Shown one piece after another: positions 1 to 12,166 of a stretch of 64,000 nucleotides of DNA. Source of the DNA: Methylobacterium sp. Leaf108 (GTDB taxonomy: Bacteria > Pseudomonadota > Alphaproteobacteria > Rhizobiales > Beijerinckiaceae); assembly GCF_001423265.1 (NCBI RefSeq), contig NZ_LMND01000030.1:256-64255 (forward strand), read 5' to 3'. Below the pieces are notes generated by a model that was not told the origin of the DNA, made no database searches, and worked only from the letters and a program-made list of their open reading frames with translations. The first letter of the stretch is position 1; each line of letters starts with the position of its first letter. Made by a program: the position numbers and the translations under genes.

Positions 1-28
1 ACAGGTTCAAATCCTGTCCCCGCAACCA
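1..28 (+). tRNA. 3' end of a tRNA, probably initiator tRNA-fMet (partial)
   Basis: Only the T arm, 3' acceptor strand and encoded CCA are inside the window. The T stem ACAGG/CCTGT encloses the loop TTCAAAT, followed by CCCCGCA, discriminator A and CCA ending at 28. The acceptor 3' strand CCCCGCA with A at position 72 is what bacterial initiator tRNAs carry (they have an unpaired 1-72 position), so tRNA-fMet is the best guess. The anticodon lies upstream of base 1, so identity cannot be proven here. Confidence 0.85.
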
Positions 29-60
29 AAATCATTACCCCATACACACACCGAACCATA

Positions 61-95
61 CGAAAGCCGGCCCGCCAAAAACGGGCCGGCTTTCG
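61..95 (+). terminator. Strong hairpin after the tRNA, likely terminator
   Basis: A perfect 14-bp inverted repeat (61-74 and 82-95) closes a 7-base A-rich loop. It sits 33 bases past the tRNA CCA end. The T run is inside the stem end (CTTTCG) rather than a clean tail, so it may act in either direction. The rest of 96-280 shows no gene. Confidence 0.7.
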
Positions 96-280
96 TGTGG
101 GGAAATAAAACGCCGGGATGAAGCCGTTGCGTCGATGCATTCGCTCGGCGCCCTGTCGGTTGACCGACACGACAGGAGGTGGGGCAAGGTCCTCCCTCAC
201 GATCCCTTTTCCCGATCTCCACAAGCCAATTCCTCGATCCATCGCTTGAGGCACCGAGCGGGCATTGTCAGCTTGAGTAT

Positions 281-295
281 GTTCTTGTTTTGTTC
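281..295 (+). promoter_or_regulatory. LexA-binding SOS box (GTTC-N7-GTTC)
   Basis: The direct repeat GTTC (281-284), seven bases TTGTTTT, GTTC (292-295) exactly matches the SOS box described for Alphaproteobacteria, where LexA binds a direct repeat and not the palindrome used in E. coli. It lies 45 bases before the chosen imuA start, and imuA-imuB-dnaE2 operons are standard LexA targets. The box also argues against starting imuA further upstream. Confidence 0.85.
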
Positions 296-340
296 CATCT
301 CTGGAGCATGAGCAGAGCACAGCGGCCCCTCGGGAATGGC

Positions 341-1090
341 ATGGACGAGCCGGCTACCGACCGGACGACCGCGATTTCGACTTTACGCGATCTCCTCCAG
401 GCGCGGGCGAAGCCTGAGGGCGGACGCACGACCTTACCCGTGGGCATCGATGCGATCGATGCTCGCATGCCGCTCGAAGGTCTTGCCCTGGGCGCACTCC
501 ACGAGATCGCTCCAGAGTCCACGACCGACGGCCCGGCCGCGCTCGGCTTTGCCCTGGCGCTCGTCGCCCGTCATCTTGCGCGAGGGGCGGGCGAGGCGAT
601 GCTCGTCCTCGGGCGCGGATATCCGGCCCCCTACGGCGATGGCCTTTCAGATCTCGGGCTCGATCCGGGGCGGCTGCTGCTGATCGAGGTCGAGAACGAC
701 ACCGACGCCTATCGCGCCATGGAGGAGAGCCTGAGCGCCCGCGGACTACGCGCCGTGGCCGGCCTCATCGAAACCGGTCTGCCGCTGATCCAGAGCCGGC
801 GCCTGCACCTGGCCGCGGGCCGGTCGGATAGGCTGCTCCTGGTCCTGCGCCCGGCCGGGGCCGAATCCGCCAATGTCGCGGTCACGCGCTGGCGGATCGG
901 GGCGGCGCCGGCCTTGCGCGACCGCTTCGGCGGCCTCGCGCGCCCCCGCTGGCGCGCCTCTCTCGACCGCTGCCGCAACGGACGGACGGGTTTCTGGCTC
1001 CTGGAGTGGGATCATGCCGCGCATCGTTTCGATCTGGCTGGAGCACTGGCCGATCACGCGGCTGAGACGCGCGGCACGCGGCTCACGTGA
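341..1090 (+). CDS. imuA: ImuA, SOS mutasome accessory protein
   Basis: First gene of the imuA-imuB-dnaE2 error-prone translesion synthesis cassette. ImuA is a RecA-fold-like protein (249 aa here) needed with ImuB for DnaE2-dependent mutagenesis after DNA damage; its biochemical role is poorly defined. The typical RecA-like core runs through the central region (ALHEI near residue 55, then RLLLVLRP near 170). I chose ATG 341 because it has GGGA five bases upstream; ATG 308 has its GGAG almost touching the start, and a still longer frame from 179 would run over the SOS box. The stop lies 77 bases inside imuB, indicating translational coupling. Family confidence is high; the exact start is moderate. 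Confidence 0.85.
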   Translation: MDEPATDRTTAISTLRDLLQARAKPEGGRTTLPVGIDAIDARMPLEGLALGALHEIAPESTTDGPAALGFALALVARHLARGAGEAMLVLGRGYPAPYGDGLSDLGLDPGRLLLIEVENDTDAYRAMEESLSARGLRAVAGLIETGLPLIQSRRLHLAAGRSDRLLLVLRPAGAESANVAVTRWRIGAAPALRDRFGGLARPRWRASLDRCRNGRTGFWLLEWDHAAHRFDLAGALADHAAETRGTRLT

Positions 1091-2594
1091 CGACTTGGAG
1101 GACGGAGCGCCGGTCGTCGTCGCGGCCGCCGGTCCCGGCGGCCTGCGCCTGACCGCCGTCGATGCCCTCGCGGCCTCCCTCGACCTCTGGCCGGGCGGGC
1201 CCCTGGCGCGTGCCCGTGCCCGCATCGGCCCGCGCATCGTCGTCCATCCGTCCGATCCGGAGGCCGACGCCGCGGCCCTGGCGCGTCTATGCTTATGGGC
1301 GAAGCGATACACCCCCACCGTCTCGCCCTTCCGCGCTTCCGAGGGCGGTGATGGCCTGTTCCTCGACATCGCGGGCGCGAGCCATCTCATGGGCGGCGAA
1401 ACCCGCCTGATGGCCGATCTCGCACGGCGTCTGGCGGCCAATGCCCTGCCGGCCCGACTGGCATTGGCCGACACCCCGGGCGCCGCCTTCGCCCTGGCAC
1501 GCCACGGCGGCGGATTCTCGCCTTGCATCGTCACCCCGGGAGTGACCCAGGCGGCGATCGGCCATCTGCCGGTGCGGGCGCTTCGCGTCGATCCGGCCAT
1601 GGCCGAGAGCCTGCACCGCCTGGGGCTGCGCCGAATCGGGCAGCTCATGGAAGCGCCGCGTGCTCCCCTCGCCAAGCGATTCGGCAAAACGCTGCTGATG
1701 CGTCTCGATCAGGCGCTCGGCCTGCGGCCGGAGCCCCTGATCGCGCTCGGCGACGTTTCGGCCTTCTCGGCCTCACGCGGCTTCCTCGATCCGATCGGGC
1801 GCCAGAGCGACATCGTCGTCACCGCCTCGCGGCTGATCGAAGACCTGGCGCCCCGGCTCGCGGCGGCCGATCTCGGCGCGCGGGCCCTGCGGCTGATTCT
1901 GACCCGCGTCGACGGTCTCGACCGCAGTCTCGACCTCGCCCTGTCCGAGCCCACCCGTTGCCCCGCTGCGGTCGCCCGCCTCCTCGACCTGCGGCTCGAC
2001 CGGCTCGGGGCGGGCCTCGACGCCGGCTTCGGCTTCGAGACCGTGCGGCTCGAGGTGACCGAAACCGGAACGATGAGGCCGGTCCAGGTCGCATTGCGGG
2101 ACGCGGACCGCGCCGCCGTCCCACGCGTCGGTGGCCACCTCGCCGATGCCCTGCACCAGCGCCTCGGGCGCCGGCCGCTGCGACTCGAGCCGCGCCGCAG
2201 CCACATCCCCGAGCGTGCCCAGCGCACCGTCCCCTGGCAAGCGGAGAAGGCCGTGCTGACATGGGCCGACGAGGCCAAGGCCCTCGACGAGACGATCGCG
2301 ATGCGGCCGCGCCGCCCCCTGGTGCTCCTGCGCCGGAGCGAGCCGGTCCAGGACGTACTCGCCTCGGAGCGCGACGGAGCCCCCTGTCGCTTCCACTGGC
2401 GCGCGCGCCTTCACGTCGTCACGCATGCGGAAGGGCCGGAGCGCATCGCCGCGGAATGGTGGAGCGAGGCCGCGGTGGCACGCGACTACTACCTCGTCGA
2501 GGACGAGGCCGGCCGCAGGCTGTGGCTCTACCGTGAAGGCGCGCACGAGCCGCCGGCACCCGCGCGCTGGTTCGTCCACGGGCTGTTCGCGTGA
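1014..2594 (+). CDS. imuB: ImuB, Y-family polymerase-like mutasome protein
   Basis: A 526-aa Y-family DNA polymerase homologue that serves as the hub linking ImuA, DnaE2 and the beta clamp. The N-terminus starts [16 protein letters not shown], where active Y-family enzymes have a catalytic aspartate motif (like DVDCFFASVE); the acidic residue is missing, in line with ImuB being catalytically inactive. ATG 1014 is preceded by GGAG; an in-frame extension to 873 is composed of imuA-overlapping sequence with no family resemblance. It overlaps imuA by 77 bases and its TGA overlaps the GTG of dnaE2 (GTGA), so the three genes are translated as a unit under the SOS box at 281. Confidence 0.9.
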   Translation: MPRIVSIWLEHWPITRLRRAARGSRDDLEDGAPVVVAAAGPGGLRLTAVDALAASLDLWPGGPLARARARIGPRIVVHPSDPEADAAALARLCLWAKRYTPTVSPFRASEGGDGLFLDIAGASHLMGGETRLMADLARRLAANALPARLALADTPGAAFALARHGGGFSPCIVTPGVTQAAIGHLPVRALRVDPAMAESLHRLGLRRIGQLMEAPRAPLAKRFGKTLLMRLDQALGLRPEPLIALGDVSAFSASRGFLDPIGRQSDIVVTASRLIEDLAPRLAAADLGARALRLILTRVDGLDRSLDLALSEPTRCPAAVARLLDLRLDRLGAGLDAGFGFETVRLEVTETGTMRPVQVALRDADRAAVPRVGGHLADALHQRLGRRPLRLEPRRSHIPERAQRTVPWQAEKAVLTWADEAKALDETIAMRPRRPLVLLRRSEPVQDVLASERDGAPCRFHWRARLHVVTHAEGPERIAAEWWSEAAVARDYYLVEDEAGRRLWLYREGAHEPPAPARWFVHGLFA

Positions 2595-5500
2595 GGGGTT
2601 CCACGGACGGCGGTGCTCGGGTCCACCGGAGCATTGCAGGCGAGCAGGCGTCCGGTCGTGACGAGGGAGCCCTGGGTCGCCTGCCGGCGTCCTACGCCGA
2701 ACTGGCGGCGGCCACCAACTTCTCGTTCCTCCACGGCGCTTCGCATCCTCAGGAGATGGTCGCCCGGGCGGCACAACTCGGGATCGCCGCCATCGGCATC
2801 GCCGACCGCAACACGCTGGCGGGTGTGGTCCGCGCCCATGCCGAGGCGCTGCGGCTGGCGCGCGAAGGCAGCCCGATCCGCTTCATCCCCGGCGTCCGCC
2901 TCGTGACGGAATGCGGTTTTGCGGTCGTCGCCTATCCGATGGACCGCGCAGCCTATGGTCGGCTCTGCCGCCTGCTCACCGACGGCAACCGCCGCTGCGT
3001 GAAGGGAGACTGCCGCTTCGGGCTCGACGGACTGCTGGCGGCGGCCGAGGGCCAGATCCTCATCGCGATGCCGGCGGCGGCGCGGGGGCCTTCGGACGGG
3101 TTCGTCGCAAACCTGCGCGAACTGGCGGCCGCCGCCCCGGGGCGCACCTACCTCGCCGGCAGTCACCGACTCCGCGGCGACGAGCGGCGCCGGCTCGGGC
3201 TGCTGGCGGAGCTCGGCCAGCGGTTCGGCGCGCCCCTCGTGGCGGTCTCAGACGCGCTCTACCACGTGCCCGAGCGAAGGCCCCTGCAGGACGTCGTCAC
3301 CTGCATCCGCGAGGGCGTGACCCTGGCGGAGGCGGGCTTCCGGCTGGAGGTCAACGGCGAGCGCCATCTCAAGGGCCCGCAGGAGATGGCGCGCCTGTTC
3401 GCGGATCACCCGGAGGCCATCGCCCGGACCGTCGAGATCGCCCAAGCCTGCGATTTCTCGCTGGCGGAGCTGCGCTACGAATATCCCGACGAACCGGTGC
3501 CGCCGGGCAAGACCGCGCAGCGCCACCTCGCCGACCGGGTCTGGGAGCGTGCGAGGGGGTGGCGCTACCCCGACGGGGTGCCCGATACGGTGGCGGCGAC
3601 CATCGCCGACGAGCTCGCGCTGATCGAGAAGATGGATTACGCGCGCTACTTCCTCACCCTCGACGATGTCGTGCGTTTCGCCGAGAGCCGCGGCATCCTC
3701 TGCCAGGGCCGCGGCTCGGCGGCCAATTCCGCCGTCTGCTTCTGCCTCGGCATCACCGCTGTCGACCCCACCAAAATCAGGCTGCTGTTCGCCCGCTTCA
3801 TCTCGGAGAACCGCGGCGAGCCGCCCGACATCGACGTGGATTTCGAGCATGAGCGCCGTGAGGAGGTGATCCAGTACCTCTACGGCCGCTATGGCCGCCA
3901 CCGCGCCGCGATCTGCGCCACGGTGATCCACTACCGGCCGCGCAGCGCCATCCACGAGGTCGGCAAGGTCCTGGGCCTCACGCCCGACGTCACCGGGCTG
4001 ATGGCCGGCACGGTCTGGGGTTCGTGGGGCGACGGCTTGCCCGATCCGCATATCGCCCAGGCCGGGCTCGATCCGAACAACCCGGCGATCCGCCAGGCCG
4101 TGGACCTCGCCGTGGCGCTGATCGGGTTTCCGCGCCACCTGTCCCAGCATGTGGGCGGGTTCGTGCTCACCCGCGGACGCCTCGACGAGACCGTGCCGAT
4201 CGGCAACGGCGCCATGCCGGATCGCACCTTCATCGAATGGGACAAGGACGACATCGACGTCCTCGGCCTCATGAAGGTCGACGTGCTGGCGCTCGGGATG
4301 CTGAGCTGCATCCGGCGCGGGCTCGATCTCCTGCGCGAGAACTACGGGCGCGATTATCCCACCATCGCCGACATCCCCCAGGATTCCCACGCGCCCGCCG
4401 ACGGCAAGGGCGCCGCCCCTGTCTATGCGATGCTCGCGAAGGCCGATTCCGTCGGCGTGTTCCAGGTCGAGAGCCGGGCGCAGATGTCCATGCTGCCGCG
4501 TCTGAAGCCGAAGGAGTTCTACGACCTCGTCGTACAGGTGGCGATCGTGCGCCCCGGCCCGATCCAGGGCGACATGGTCCACCCCTACCTGCGGCGGCGC
4601 TCGGGGCAGGAGCCGGTGGTCTATCCCTCGCCCTCGCCCGAGCACGGGCCGGCGGACGAATTGAAGGAGGTGCTCAGCAAGACCTTCGGCGTGCCCCTGT
4701 TCCAGGAGCACGCCATGCAGATCGCCATCACGGCGGCCGGCTTCACGCCCGCCGAGGCCGACGGCCTGCGCCGGGCCATGGCCACGTTCAAGCATGTGGG
4801 CACCATCAAGGGGTTCCGCGACAAGTTCGTGGGCGGAATGACCCGGCGCGGCTATCCCCTCGATTTCGCCGAGCGCTGCTTCAACCAGATCCAGGGGTTC
4901 TCCACCTACGGCTTTCCCGAGAGTCACGCGGCCAGCTTCGCGCTCCTCGTCTACGCCTCGGCCTGGCTCAAATGCCATTATCCGGACGTCTTCCTGGCCG
5001 CGATCCTGAACGCGCAGCCGATGGGCTTCTACCGGCCGGCGCAGCTGGTGCGGGACGCGCGGGCGCACGGCGTCGAGGTGCGCGGGCCGGACGTGAACGC
5101 CAGCGACTGGGACTGCACCCTGGAGCCGTCCTCCGACACGAGGCCGGACGGCGAACGGCGTTTTGCCGTACGCATCGGCCTGCGCCAGGTGAGCGGAGTG
5201 CCCGAGGCCGCCATGCGCCGGCTGGTGGCCCTGCGCGGCAACGGCTACGCCAGTATCGAAGGACTCCAGGCGGCCCTGGCGCTGCCGCGCAACGCCCTGG
5301 AGCGCCTGGCCGAGGCCGACGCCTTCCGCTCCCTCGATCTCGATCGCCGCGCGGCCCTGTGGGCGGCCCGCGCCCTCGACGGGGCCTCGGGCCGACGGGC
5401 GGCCGCACAGGCGGCACCGCCCGACCGGCGGGCGCATCGGTTGGAGGCGCCGCTGCCGCTGTTCGCCTTCCATGCCGACGACGGCCTGTTCCGGGGCGAG

Positions 5501-6013
5501 CCTGCGACCGACCTGCCGGGCATGGCCCCCTCGGAGCATGTGGCCGAGGACTACGTCTCCACCGGGCTCTCGCTGAAGGGCCACCCGGTCGCGTTCTTCC
5601 GCGAACGCCTGGCCCGGATCGGCGCGATCCCGGCCTCGGCCCACCACGACCCGGCGCTGACGCAAGGTGCCCGCGTCACCGTCGCCGGCCTCGTCCTCAC
5701 CCGCCAGCGCCCCGGCACCGCCAGGGGCGTGGTGTTCCTGACCCTCGAGGACGAGACCGGCATCGCCAACGTCATCGTCTGGCGCGAGGTGTTCGAGGCG
5801 AACCGGCGCATCGCGATGAGCGCGCAGTTTTTGGCGGTGCGTGGCCGCATCCAGCGGGCCGGCGCCGTGGTCCATCTCCTCGCGGAAAAATTCCGCGATC
5901 TGACGCCCGAGCTGCGTTCGCTGCGCGAGGGCGGCCTCAAGCTCCCGCCGGAAACCACGGATGTCTCGGCACCGCCCGACCGGCGGATCTACCGCAGCCG
6001 GGATTTCCATTGA
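2591..6013 (+). CDS. dnaE2: Error-prone DNA polymerase III alpha subunit DnaE2
   Basis: A 1140-aa C-family polymerase that performs translesion synthesis in the ImuA-ImuB-DnaE2 mutasome and causes SOS mutagenesis. Domains in order: PHP domain (about 30-235, beginning with [19 protein letters not shown]), palm with the catalytic DIDVD at 413-417, fingers and helix-hairpin-helix, and a C-terminal OB fold (about 1025-1110) containing the [16 protein letters not shown] signature. It lacks the C-terminal tau-binding extension of replicative DnaE1, as expected for DnaE2. The start is a GTG overlapping the imuB stop. SOS induction is inferred from the LexA box upstream of imuA. Confidence 0.95.
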   Translation: MRGSTDGGARVHRSIAGEQASGRDEGALGRLPASYAELAAATNFSFLHGASHPQEMVARAAQLGIAAIGIADRNTLAGVVRAHAEALRLAREGSPIRFIPGVRLVTECGFAVVAYPMDRAAYGRLCRLLTDGNRRCVKGDCRFGLDGLLAAAEGQILIAMPAAARGPSDGFVANLRELAAAAPGRTYLAGSHRLRGDERRRLGLLAELGQRFGAPLVAVSDALYHVPERRPLQDVVTCIREGVTLAEAGFRLEVNGERHLKGPQEMARLFADHPEAIARTVEIAQACDFSLAELRYEYPDEPVPPGKTAQRHLADRVWERARGWRYPDGVPDTVAATIADELALIEKMDYARYFLTLDDVVRFAESRGILCQGRGSAANSAVCFCLGITAVDPTKIRLLFARFISENRGEPPDIDVDFEHERREEVIQYLYGRYGRHRAAICATVIHYRPRSAIHEVGKVLGLTPDVTGLMAGTVWGSWGDGLPDPHIAQAGLDPNNPAIRQAVDLAVALIGFPRHLSQHVGGFVLTRGRLDETVPIGNGAMPDRTFIEWDKDDIDVLGLMKVDVLALGMLSCIRRGLDLLRENYGRDYPTIADIPQDSHAPADGKGAAPVYAMLAKADSVGVFQVESRAQMSMLPRLKPKEFYDLVVQVAIVRPGPIQGDMVHPYLRRRSGQEPVVYPSPSPEHGPADELKEVLSKTFGVPLFQEHAMQIAITAAGFTPAEADGLRRAMATFKHVGTIKGFRDKFVGGMTRRGYPLDFAERCFNQIQGFSTYGFPESHAASFALLVYASAWLKCHYPDVFLAAILNAQPMGFYRPAQLVRDARAHGVEVRGPDVNASDWDCTLEPSSDTRPDGERRFAVRIGLRQVSGVPEAAMRRLVALRGNGYASIEGLQAALALPRNALERLAEADAFRSLDLDRRAALWAARALDGASGRRAAAQAAPPDRRAHRLEAPLPLFAFHADDGLFRGEPATDLPGMAPSEHVAEDYVSTGLSLKGHPVAFFRERLARIGAIPASAHHDPALTQGARVTVAGLVLTRQRPGTARGVVFLTLEDETGIANVIVWREVFEANRRIAMSAQFLAVRGRIQRAGAVVHLLAEKFRDLTPELRSLREGGLKLPPETTDVSAPPDRRIYRSRDFH

Positions 6014-6115
6014 GGCGGCGCGCCTCCCCGCGCAGGAAGGCCGCTCGCTTGCTTCGCACTGAGGATGTCGACGTCGCTCGGAACTCGGCTCGCACGACTG
6101 ACTGCGGACCGCGCG

Positions 6116-6268
6116 TCAACGCCGACCTGCGCGAGAGGCCCCCAAGGCAATGCCGATCTCGCTCAGCGCATACTCCAACCTCGGGCACCTCCGGGTAACC
6201 GTCCTGGTGACGATGCCGTCCTTCTCCAGCTCCTCGCGCTGCCGGATCGCCATCTTCCGGTCCACGCC
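6116..6268 (-). pseudogene. Remnant of an HxlR-type transcriptional regulator
   Basis: On the minus strand, about 50 codons read through LEKDGIVTRTVTRRCPRLEY and ALSEIGIALG before a stop at 6116. This matches the wing and last helix of HxlR-family winged-helix regulators (typical pattern LE.DGLV.R.VYP..P.RVEYSLT..G.AL). No start-side half of the family, including the recognition helix region, is found upstream: the frame simply merges with antisense of hppA. One of the two usual prolines is also lost (RRCPRLEY). I read it as the decayed 3' end of a deleted gene. No promoter or ribosome site is seen. Confidence 0.6.
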
Positions 6269-6320
6269 CTCGACGCGCCGCTCCGGTGCGGAAAACCGCA
6301 ACGGCACATTTCGACATGTG

Positions 6321-6353
6321 AGGGGCGCCCCCATGGCAGGGACGCCCCTTTTT
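6321..6353 (+). terminator. Rho-independent terminator between dnaE2 and hppA
   Basis: AGGGGCG (6321-6327) pairs with CGCCCCT (6343-6349) and is followed by a run of five T (6349-6353). The direction is that of dnaE2, although it lies 300 bases past the dnaE2 stop and beyond the HxlR remnant. The interval 6014-6417 holds the remnant and this hairpin, and no intact gene. Confidence 0.75.
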
Positions 6354-6417
6354 ATTCCAAGTTCATGAGGTGCGGAACTTTGGGGGCTGAAGGCGGGTCC
6401 TTGGTTCCGCTCTCGTC

Positions 6418-8565
<2,148 letters not shown>

Positions 8566-8878
8566 TCTACCGTCCTTGGTGGCTGTTCCGACGATCCCCG
8601 CGCGCGGCCCGGCGCGACGGGTGAGGACCGACGGCCAACGGTGCTTCGGCCCATCGCCCGCAACGGGATGGGTGGCGTCGCGACACAAAGCAACAGTGTC
8701 CGTGGCCGTTCTAGCGCTCGGATTTCGCATTCCTCCCCGGAATTGCGCGTCTTGAGTGCCAAACTTCCGGCCTCAGCGCAAACGATGACTGCAATCGCCA
8801 ACAACGGATATTTGTGCGCTGCCGTGGTTCATGCCGTGACGCACCATCGCCGCGCCGCCGAGGCCGGTCGGGACGGGC
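8566..8878. other. Non-coding gap between hppA and the TonB receptor gene
   Basis: About 313 bases. It must contain the hppA promoter (transcribed leftward) and the 3' end of the TonB receptor transcript. I see no convincing -35/-10 pair, terminator or small gene. Confidence 0.5.
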
Positions 8879-10978
8879 TCAGAACGACGCCCTGATGCCC
8901 CCGAAGACGCTGCGGCCGCTGCCGGGATAGAAGGCCGCCAGGCCGGCCGCGCCACCCGGCGCCGTCCGGGCGTTGGTCACCACCGAGACGTCGGAGACAT
9001 AGCGCTCGTCCGTGAGGTTGCGCGCGTCGAGGAACAGCGAGACGCCGCTCTTGAAGTCGATTCCGGTCTGGACGTTGAACAGGGCATAGCCCGGCACCTG
9101 CAGGGTGTTGGCGTGGTCGGCGAACGCGCCTTGCGGCACCCAGTCGATGGACGGCGAGAGATAGAACCCGCTCGGATGGGTGTAGGTGAGCACCGTGCGC
9201 AGGACGTCCCGAGGGATGCCGGCGATGCGGTTGTCGCCGAACAGCGGGTCGTTCACGAAGCGGAAGTCGTTGTGCGTCCAGACCTGCGACACGCTCAGGG
9301 TGTCGCGGATGCCGGTGAGGTCGCGCGCGAGGTCGAGGGAGACCGCCGCCTCCACGCCCTGGTGCAGGGTGCGGGGCGCGTTGAAGGTCGCCGCCGGGAT
9401 ATTGAGGCCCGGGTTGATCGAGAAGTTGATGAGTTCGTCGCGGATCTCCGACCGGTACAGCGTCACGTCCCAGGCGAGCCGGTCGATGCGCCCGCGGGTT
9501 CCGGCCTCGACGGTCCAGGCGCGCTGCGCCTCCAGCGGCACGAAGGTGGTGCGCAGGGTGTTCGTCTGGGCGAGATCCGAGAAGTCCGGCACGTCGCGCG
9601 ACCGGGTGATGTCGCCGAACACCTGGATGTCGGGCAGGGGCTGCCAGAGGAGTCCGATCTTGGGGTTGATGCCCTCGTAGGTGCGGTTGCCGAACTGGAC
9701 GTTCGGGTTGGCGGAAAAACCGCCCTTGTTGCTGTAGGTCCGGTTGGACGAGAACGCCTTGGCCCCGGTCATCAGCGCCACGTCGGGCAGGAACCAGAAC
9801 CGGTTCTCGCCATAGGCCTCGTAGTTCGAGGCGCTCTGGAGGGCGCTCAGGGTCTGGCCGTTGCGCTGGCCGGCCCTGTTGGCGAATTGCAGCGCCGAGT
9901 TGATGCCGGCCGAGGCGCGAAGCCCGAGGATGGTGTCGTTGCGGTAGCCGCCGACGTCGAAGGTCCCGGCCCAGCGCGGTGCGACGCCGTAGGTCCAGCC
10001 GTCCTGGTCGATCACCTGGAAGATGGGGTGATAGAGCGACTTGTGGATCGCCCAGGTGTCGATATCGAGCTTGCCCACGTCGAGGACGAACGAGGTCCGG
10101 TTGGCGATCCGCTCGGTCTCGACTTTTCGCGATTGGTTGCCGGTGATCGCGTTGGGGTTGGCCAGTGTCGGGTTGTTCAGGGCGTTGAACAGGGACAGCG
10201 TGCCGGGCAACTTCTGGTCGGTGAGATAGACGCCGACGTAGAACCGCGTCTCGACGCCGGGGGCCAGGCGGTAGCCGAGGTTGGCGTTGAAGTTCTGCGT
10301 GCGCTGGGTCTCGTGGTCGCGGTAGCCGTCGGAATTGGTGAGCGTGCCGTTGATCAGGAAATCCGCAGGCCCGGAAATGCGCGAAAACTGGAAATTCTCG
10401 CGGATGGTGCCGAAGCTGCCGCCGTCGATCCGCAGGATGTTGGGGCTGAGCGCCGTGTAGGCGGTGGGGGTGACGAAATTGATGGCGCCGCCGAGCGTCG
10501 TGGCACCGAAGGTCAGGGCATTGCCGCCCTTGTAGACCTCCACCGAGCGCAGACCGAGCGGATCGATCTGGTAGAAGTCGCCGCTGCCGTCGGCGAGGTT
10601 GAGCGGGATGCCGTCCTGCAGCAGTTCGAGCCCGCGCAGGTGGAAGCCGCGCGCGATGCCGGAGCCGCGCACCGACAGGCGCATCTCCTGGCCGTAGCGC
10701 TCCTGCACGAACACGCCGGGGGTATCCTTGAGGACGTCGCGCAGGGTGTTGGCGTAGCGGTTCTGGAAATCCGCCGCATCGACGAAGGCGACGGAGCCGA
10801 CGGTGGCGTTCACCGCCGCCCGTTGCTCGGCGACGCTCGGGATCGTGACGGAGCCGGCCGTCACCGCCCCTTGCACCGTGAGTTCGGACAGGGTGGCATC
10901 CGCCTGCTGGGCGAGAGCGGCCGTGGTGGACAACAGGACGAGCGCCAGGGCGCCGCCGCGGGTGGTGGGCGAGGACAT
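8879..10978 (-). CDS. TonB-dependent outer-membrane receptor, probably for copper
   Basis: A 699-aa outer-membrane receptor: signal peptide to about residue 23 (AALAQ), plug domain about 45-165 with the VRGSGIARGFHLRGLELLQD and EVYKGGNALTFGATTLGGAI motifs, then a 22-strand barrel ending in an aromatic residue (...GGIRASF), the usual BamA recognition signal. Such receptors take up metal chelates using TonB-ExbBD energy. Substrate is inferred: the two genes upstream on the same strand encode a YcnI-PCuAC copper protein and a DUF2946 protein, so copper or a copper complex is the best guess; a siderophore is the alternative. ATG 10978 gives a clean signal peptide; a GTG at 11002 is also possible. 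Confidence 0.85.
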   Translation of the reverse strand: MSSPTTRGGALALVLLSTTAALAQQADATLSELTVQGAVTAGSVTIPSVAEQRAAVNATVGSVAFVDAADFQNRYANTLRDVLKDTPGVFVQERYGQEMRLSVRGSGIARGFHLRGLELLQDGIPLNLADGSGDFYQIDPLGLRSVEVYKGGNALTFGATTLGGAINFVTPTAYTALSPNILRIDGGSFGTIRENFQFSRISGPADFLINGTLTNSDGYRDHETQRTQNFNANLGYRLAPGVETRFYVGVYLTDQKLPGTLSLFNALNNPTLANPNAITGNQSRKVETERIANRTSFVLDVGKLDIDTWAIHKSLYHPIFQVIDQDGWTYGVAPRWAGTFDVGGYRNDTILGLRASAGINSALQFANRAGQRNGQTLSALQSASNYEAYGENRFWFLPDVALMTGAKAFSSNRTYSNKGGFSANPNVQFGNRTYEGINPKIGLLWQPLPDIQVFGDITRSRDVPDFSDLAQTNTLRTTFVPLEAQRAWTVEAGTRGRIDRLAWDVTLYRSEIRDELINFSINPGLNIPAATFNAPRTLHQGVEAAVSLDLARDLTGIRDTLSVSQVWTHNDFRFVNDPLFGDNRIAGIPRDVLRTVLTYTHPSGFYLSPSIDWVPQGAFADHANTLQVPGYALFNVQTGIDFKSGVSLFLDARNLTDERYVSDVSVVTNARTAPGGAAGLAAFYPGSGRSVFGGIRASF

Positions 10979-11110
10979 CGGACAGGGCTCCGGGCAGGCC
11001 ACCTCGCGATTCGCGACGGACGTCGCGAAGGGGCTGGCCTCCCATCGAATGGAACGGGAAAAAGGGCCGGATGCCGCCGGATCGCCTGACGCGGAACCGG
11101 CGGTCAGGCG

Positions 11111-12121
11111 TCAGTGATCGTGATGGCCGGAGGGCTTGGACCACGTCGCCTTGCCGTCCGGTCCCTTGCCGTCCGGCCCTTTGGCGCCGATCGGGGCCAC
11201 CGCGAAGGTCACCGCCACCGTTCCGGCGCGGGCGAAGATCAGGCTGCCTGCGATCGCCTCGCCGGCCTTGGGCGTGCCCTTCAAGTCCTCGAACATGAGG
11301 TGGTAGCCGCCCGGCTTGAGCTCGACCGTGGCGCCGGGGGCGATCGTGAGGCCGCCCTCGACCACCGCCATCCGCATGACGCCGCCGTCCATCGACATGG
11401 AATGGACCGAGGCGCTGCCGGCCAGAGGGATCGCCGCCCCGGTCAGCCGATCCGACTCCTTGCCGGTGTTGGTGATGCGGACGTAGCCGCCGGCCACCTT
11501 CGCTCCGGCGGGGGTCGCCCGCATCCACGGCGTCTCGATGGCGAGGTCGCCGGCCTTGACGACGGCCGGCGTCGCCCCGGTGGTCGCGGGCTGGGGTCCC
11601 GCCGCCACGATCGTCACGCCGGGAGCCGGCGCCTTCAGCGACCGTGCCTCCTGGCCGGGAGCCGGGATCTCGCTCCAGCTGTGGCTGCCCTGCGTGCAAT
11701 CCTGCTGCACCGGGAAATACACGGTGCTGCCGGGCGCGAAGGTGTCGGTCACCCGGGCGAGGAAGGTGAACTCGTCGACCTGGTCGTCGGGCAAGCTGCC
11801 GCCGCTCCAGGTGATGGTCTTCACGCCCTCGCCGACGTCGCCGTGGTAGTATGGGTATGCCCGGGCGTAGGGGCCCTTCTCGGTCGTCAGCTCCCAGCCG
11901 GGCTTGGGCATCGGCCGGGCGCCGATGACGCCCTCGGGAACGGTGACGCTGACGCGATTGGTCGGCTTGCCGGAACAGCCGTGGTTGACCTGGACCACGG
12001 CGCGATAGCTCGCGTTCGGGGTCGCCTCGCGGCGCTCCAGGGTGACGTGGGCGAAGGCGGCGGTGGTCGAGGCGGTGACGAGGAGGGCGGCGTAGAGCTC
12101 GGCCCGGGGAATCCGGTGCAT
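11111..12121 (-). CDS. Fused YcnI (DUF1775)-PCuAC periplasmic copper-binding protein
   Basis: A 336-aa secreted protein with two copper modules. The signal peptide ends AAFA at about residue 24, leaving His25 as mature N-terminus; in YcnI-type domains (about 25-160) the N-terminal His coordinates Cu(II). After a Pro/Ala linker comes a PCuAC copper chaperone domain (about 190-310) with HSM at 240-242, Met249 and HLM at 274-276, the His/Met set that binds Cu(I) in this family. The tail ends in HHDH. PCuAC proteins deliver copper to cytochrome oxidase CuA or to transporters. The gene sits between a DUF2946 gene and a TonB receptor gene on the same strand, suggesting a copper import and delivery operon. 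Domain assignment is strong, direction of copper flow is inferred. Confidence 0.85.
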   Translation of the reverse strand: MHRIPRAELYAALLVTASTTAAFAHVTLERREATPNASYRAVVQVNHGCSGKPTNRVSVTVPEGVIGARPMPKPGWELTTEKGPYARAYPYYHGDVGEGVKTITWSGGSLPDDQVDEFTFLARVTDTFAPGSTVYFPVQQDCTQGSHSWSEIPAPGQEARSLKAPAPGVTIVAAGPQPATTGATPAVVKAGDLAIETPWMRATPAGAKVAGGYVRITNTGKESDRLTGAAIPLAGSASVHSMSMDGGVMRMAVVEGGLTIAPGATVELKPGGYHLMFEDLKGTPKAGEAIAGSLIFARAGTVAVTFAVAPIGAKGPDGKGPDGKATWSKPSGHHDH

Positions 12122-12166
12122 GGCGGCGGTCCTGCTATCTGAGGGGATCGAAGACGGACGATCGGC

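Noticed and set aside
179..340. Longer imuA start at 179 or 308
   Set aside because: The 179 start would include the SOS box inside the gene; the 308 start has its GGAG almost touching the ATG.
873..1013. N-terminal extension of ImuB
   Set aside because: These codons overlap the imuA end and read as Arg/Ala-rich sequence; the family starts at [12 protein letters not shown] (1014).
3248..6010. A 920-codon open frame on the minus strand opposite dnaE2
   Set aside because: High GC makes long antisense frames common. The translation is low-complexity Arg/Gly/Ala/His with no family resemblance, while dnaE2 on the plus strand is certain.
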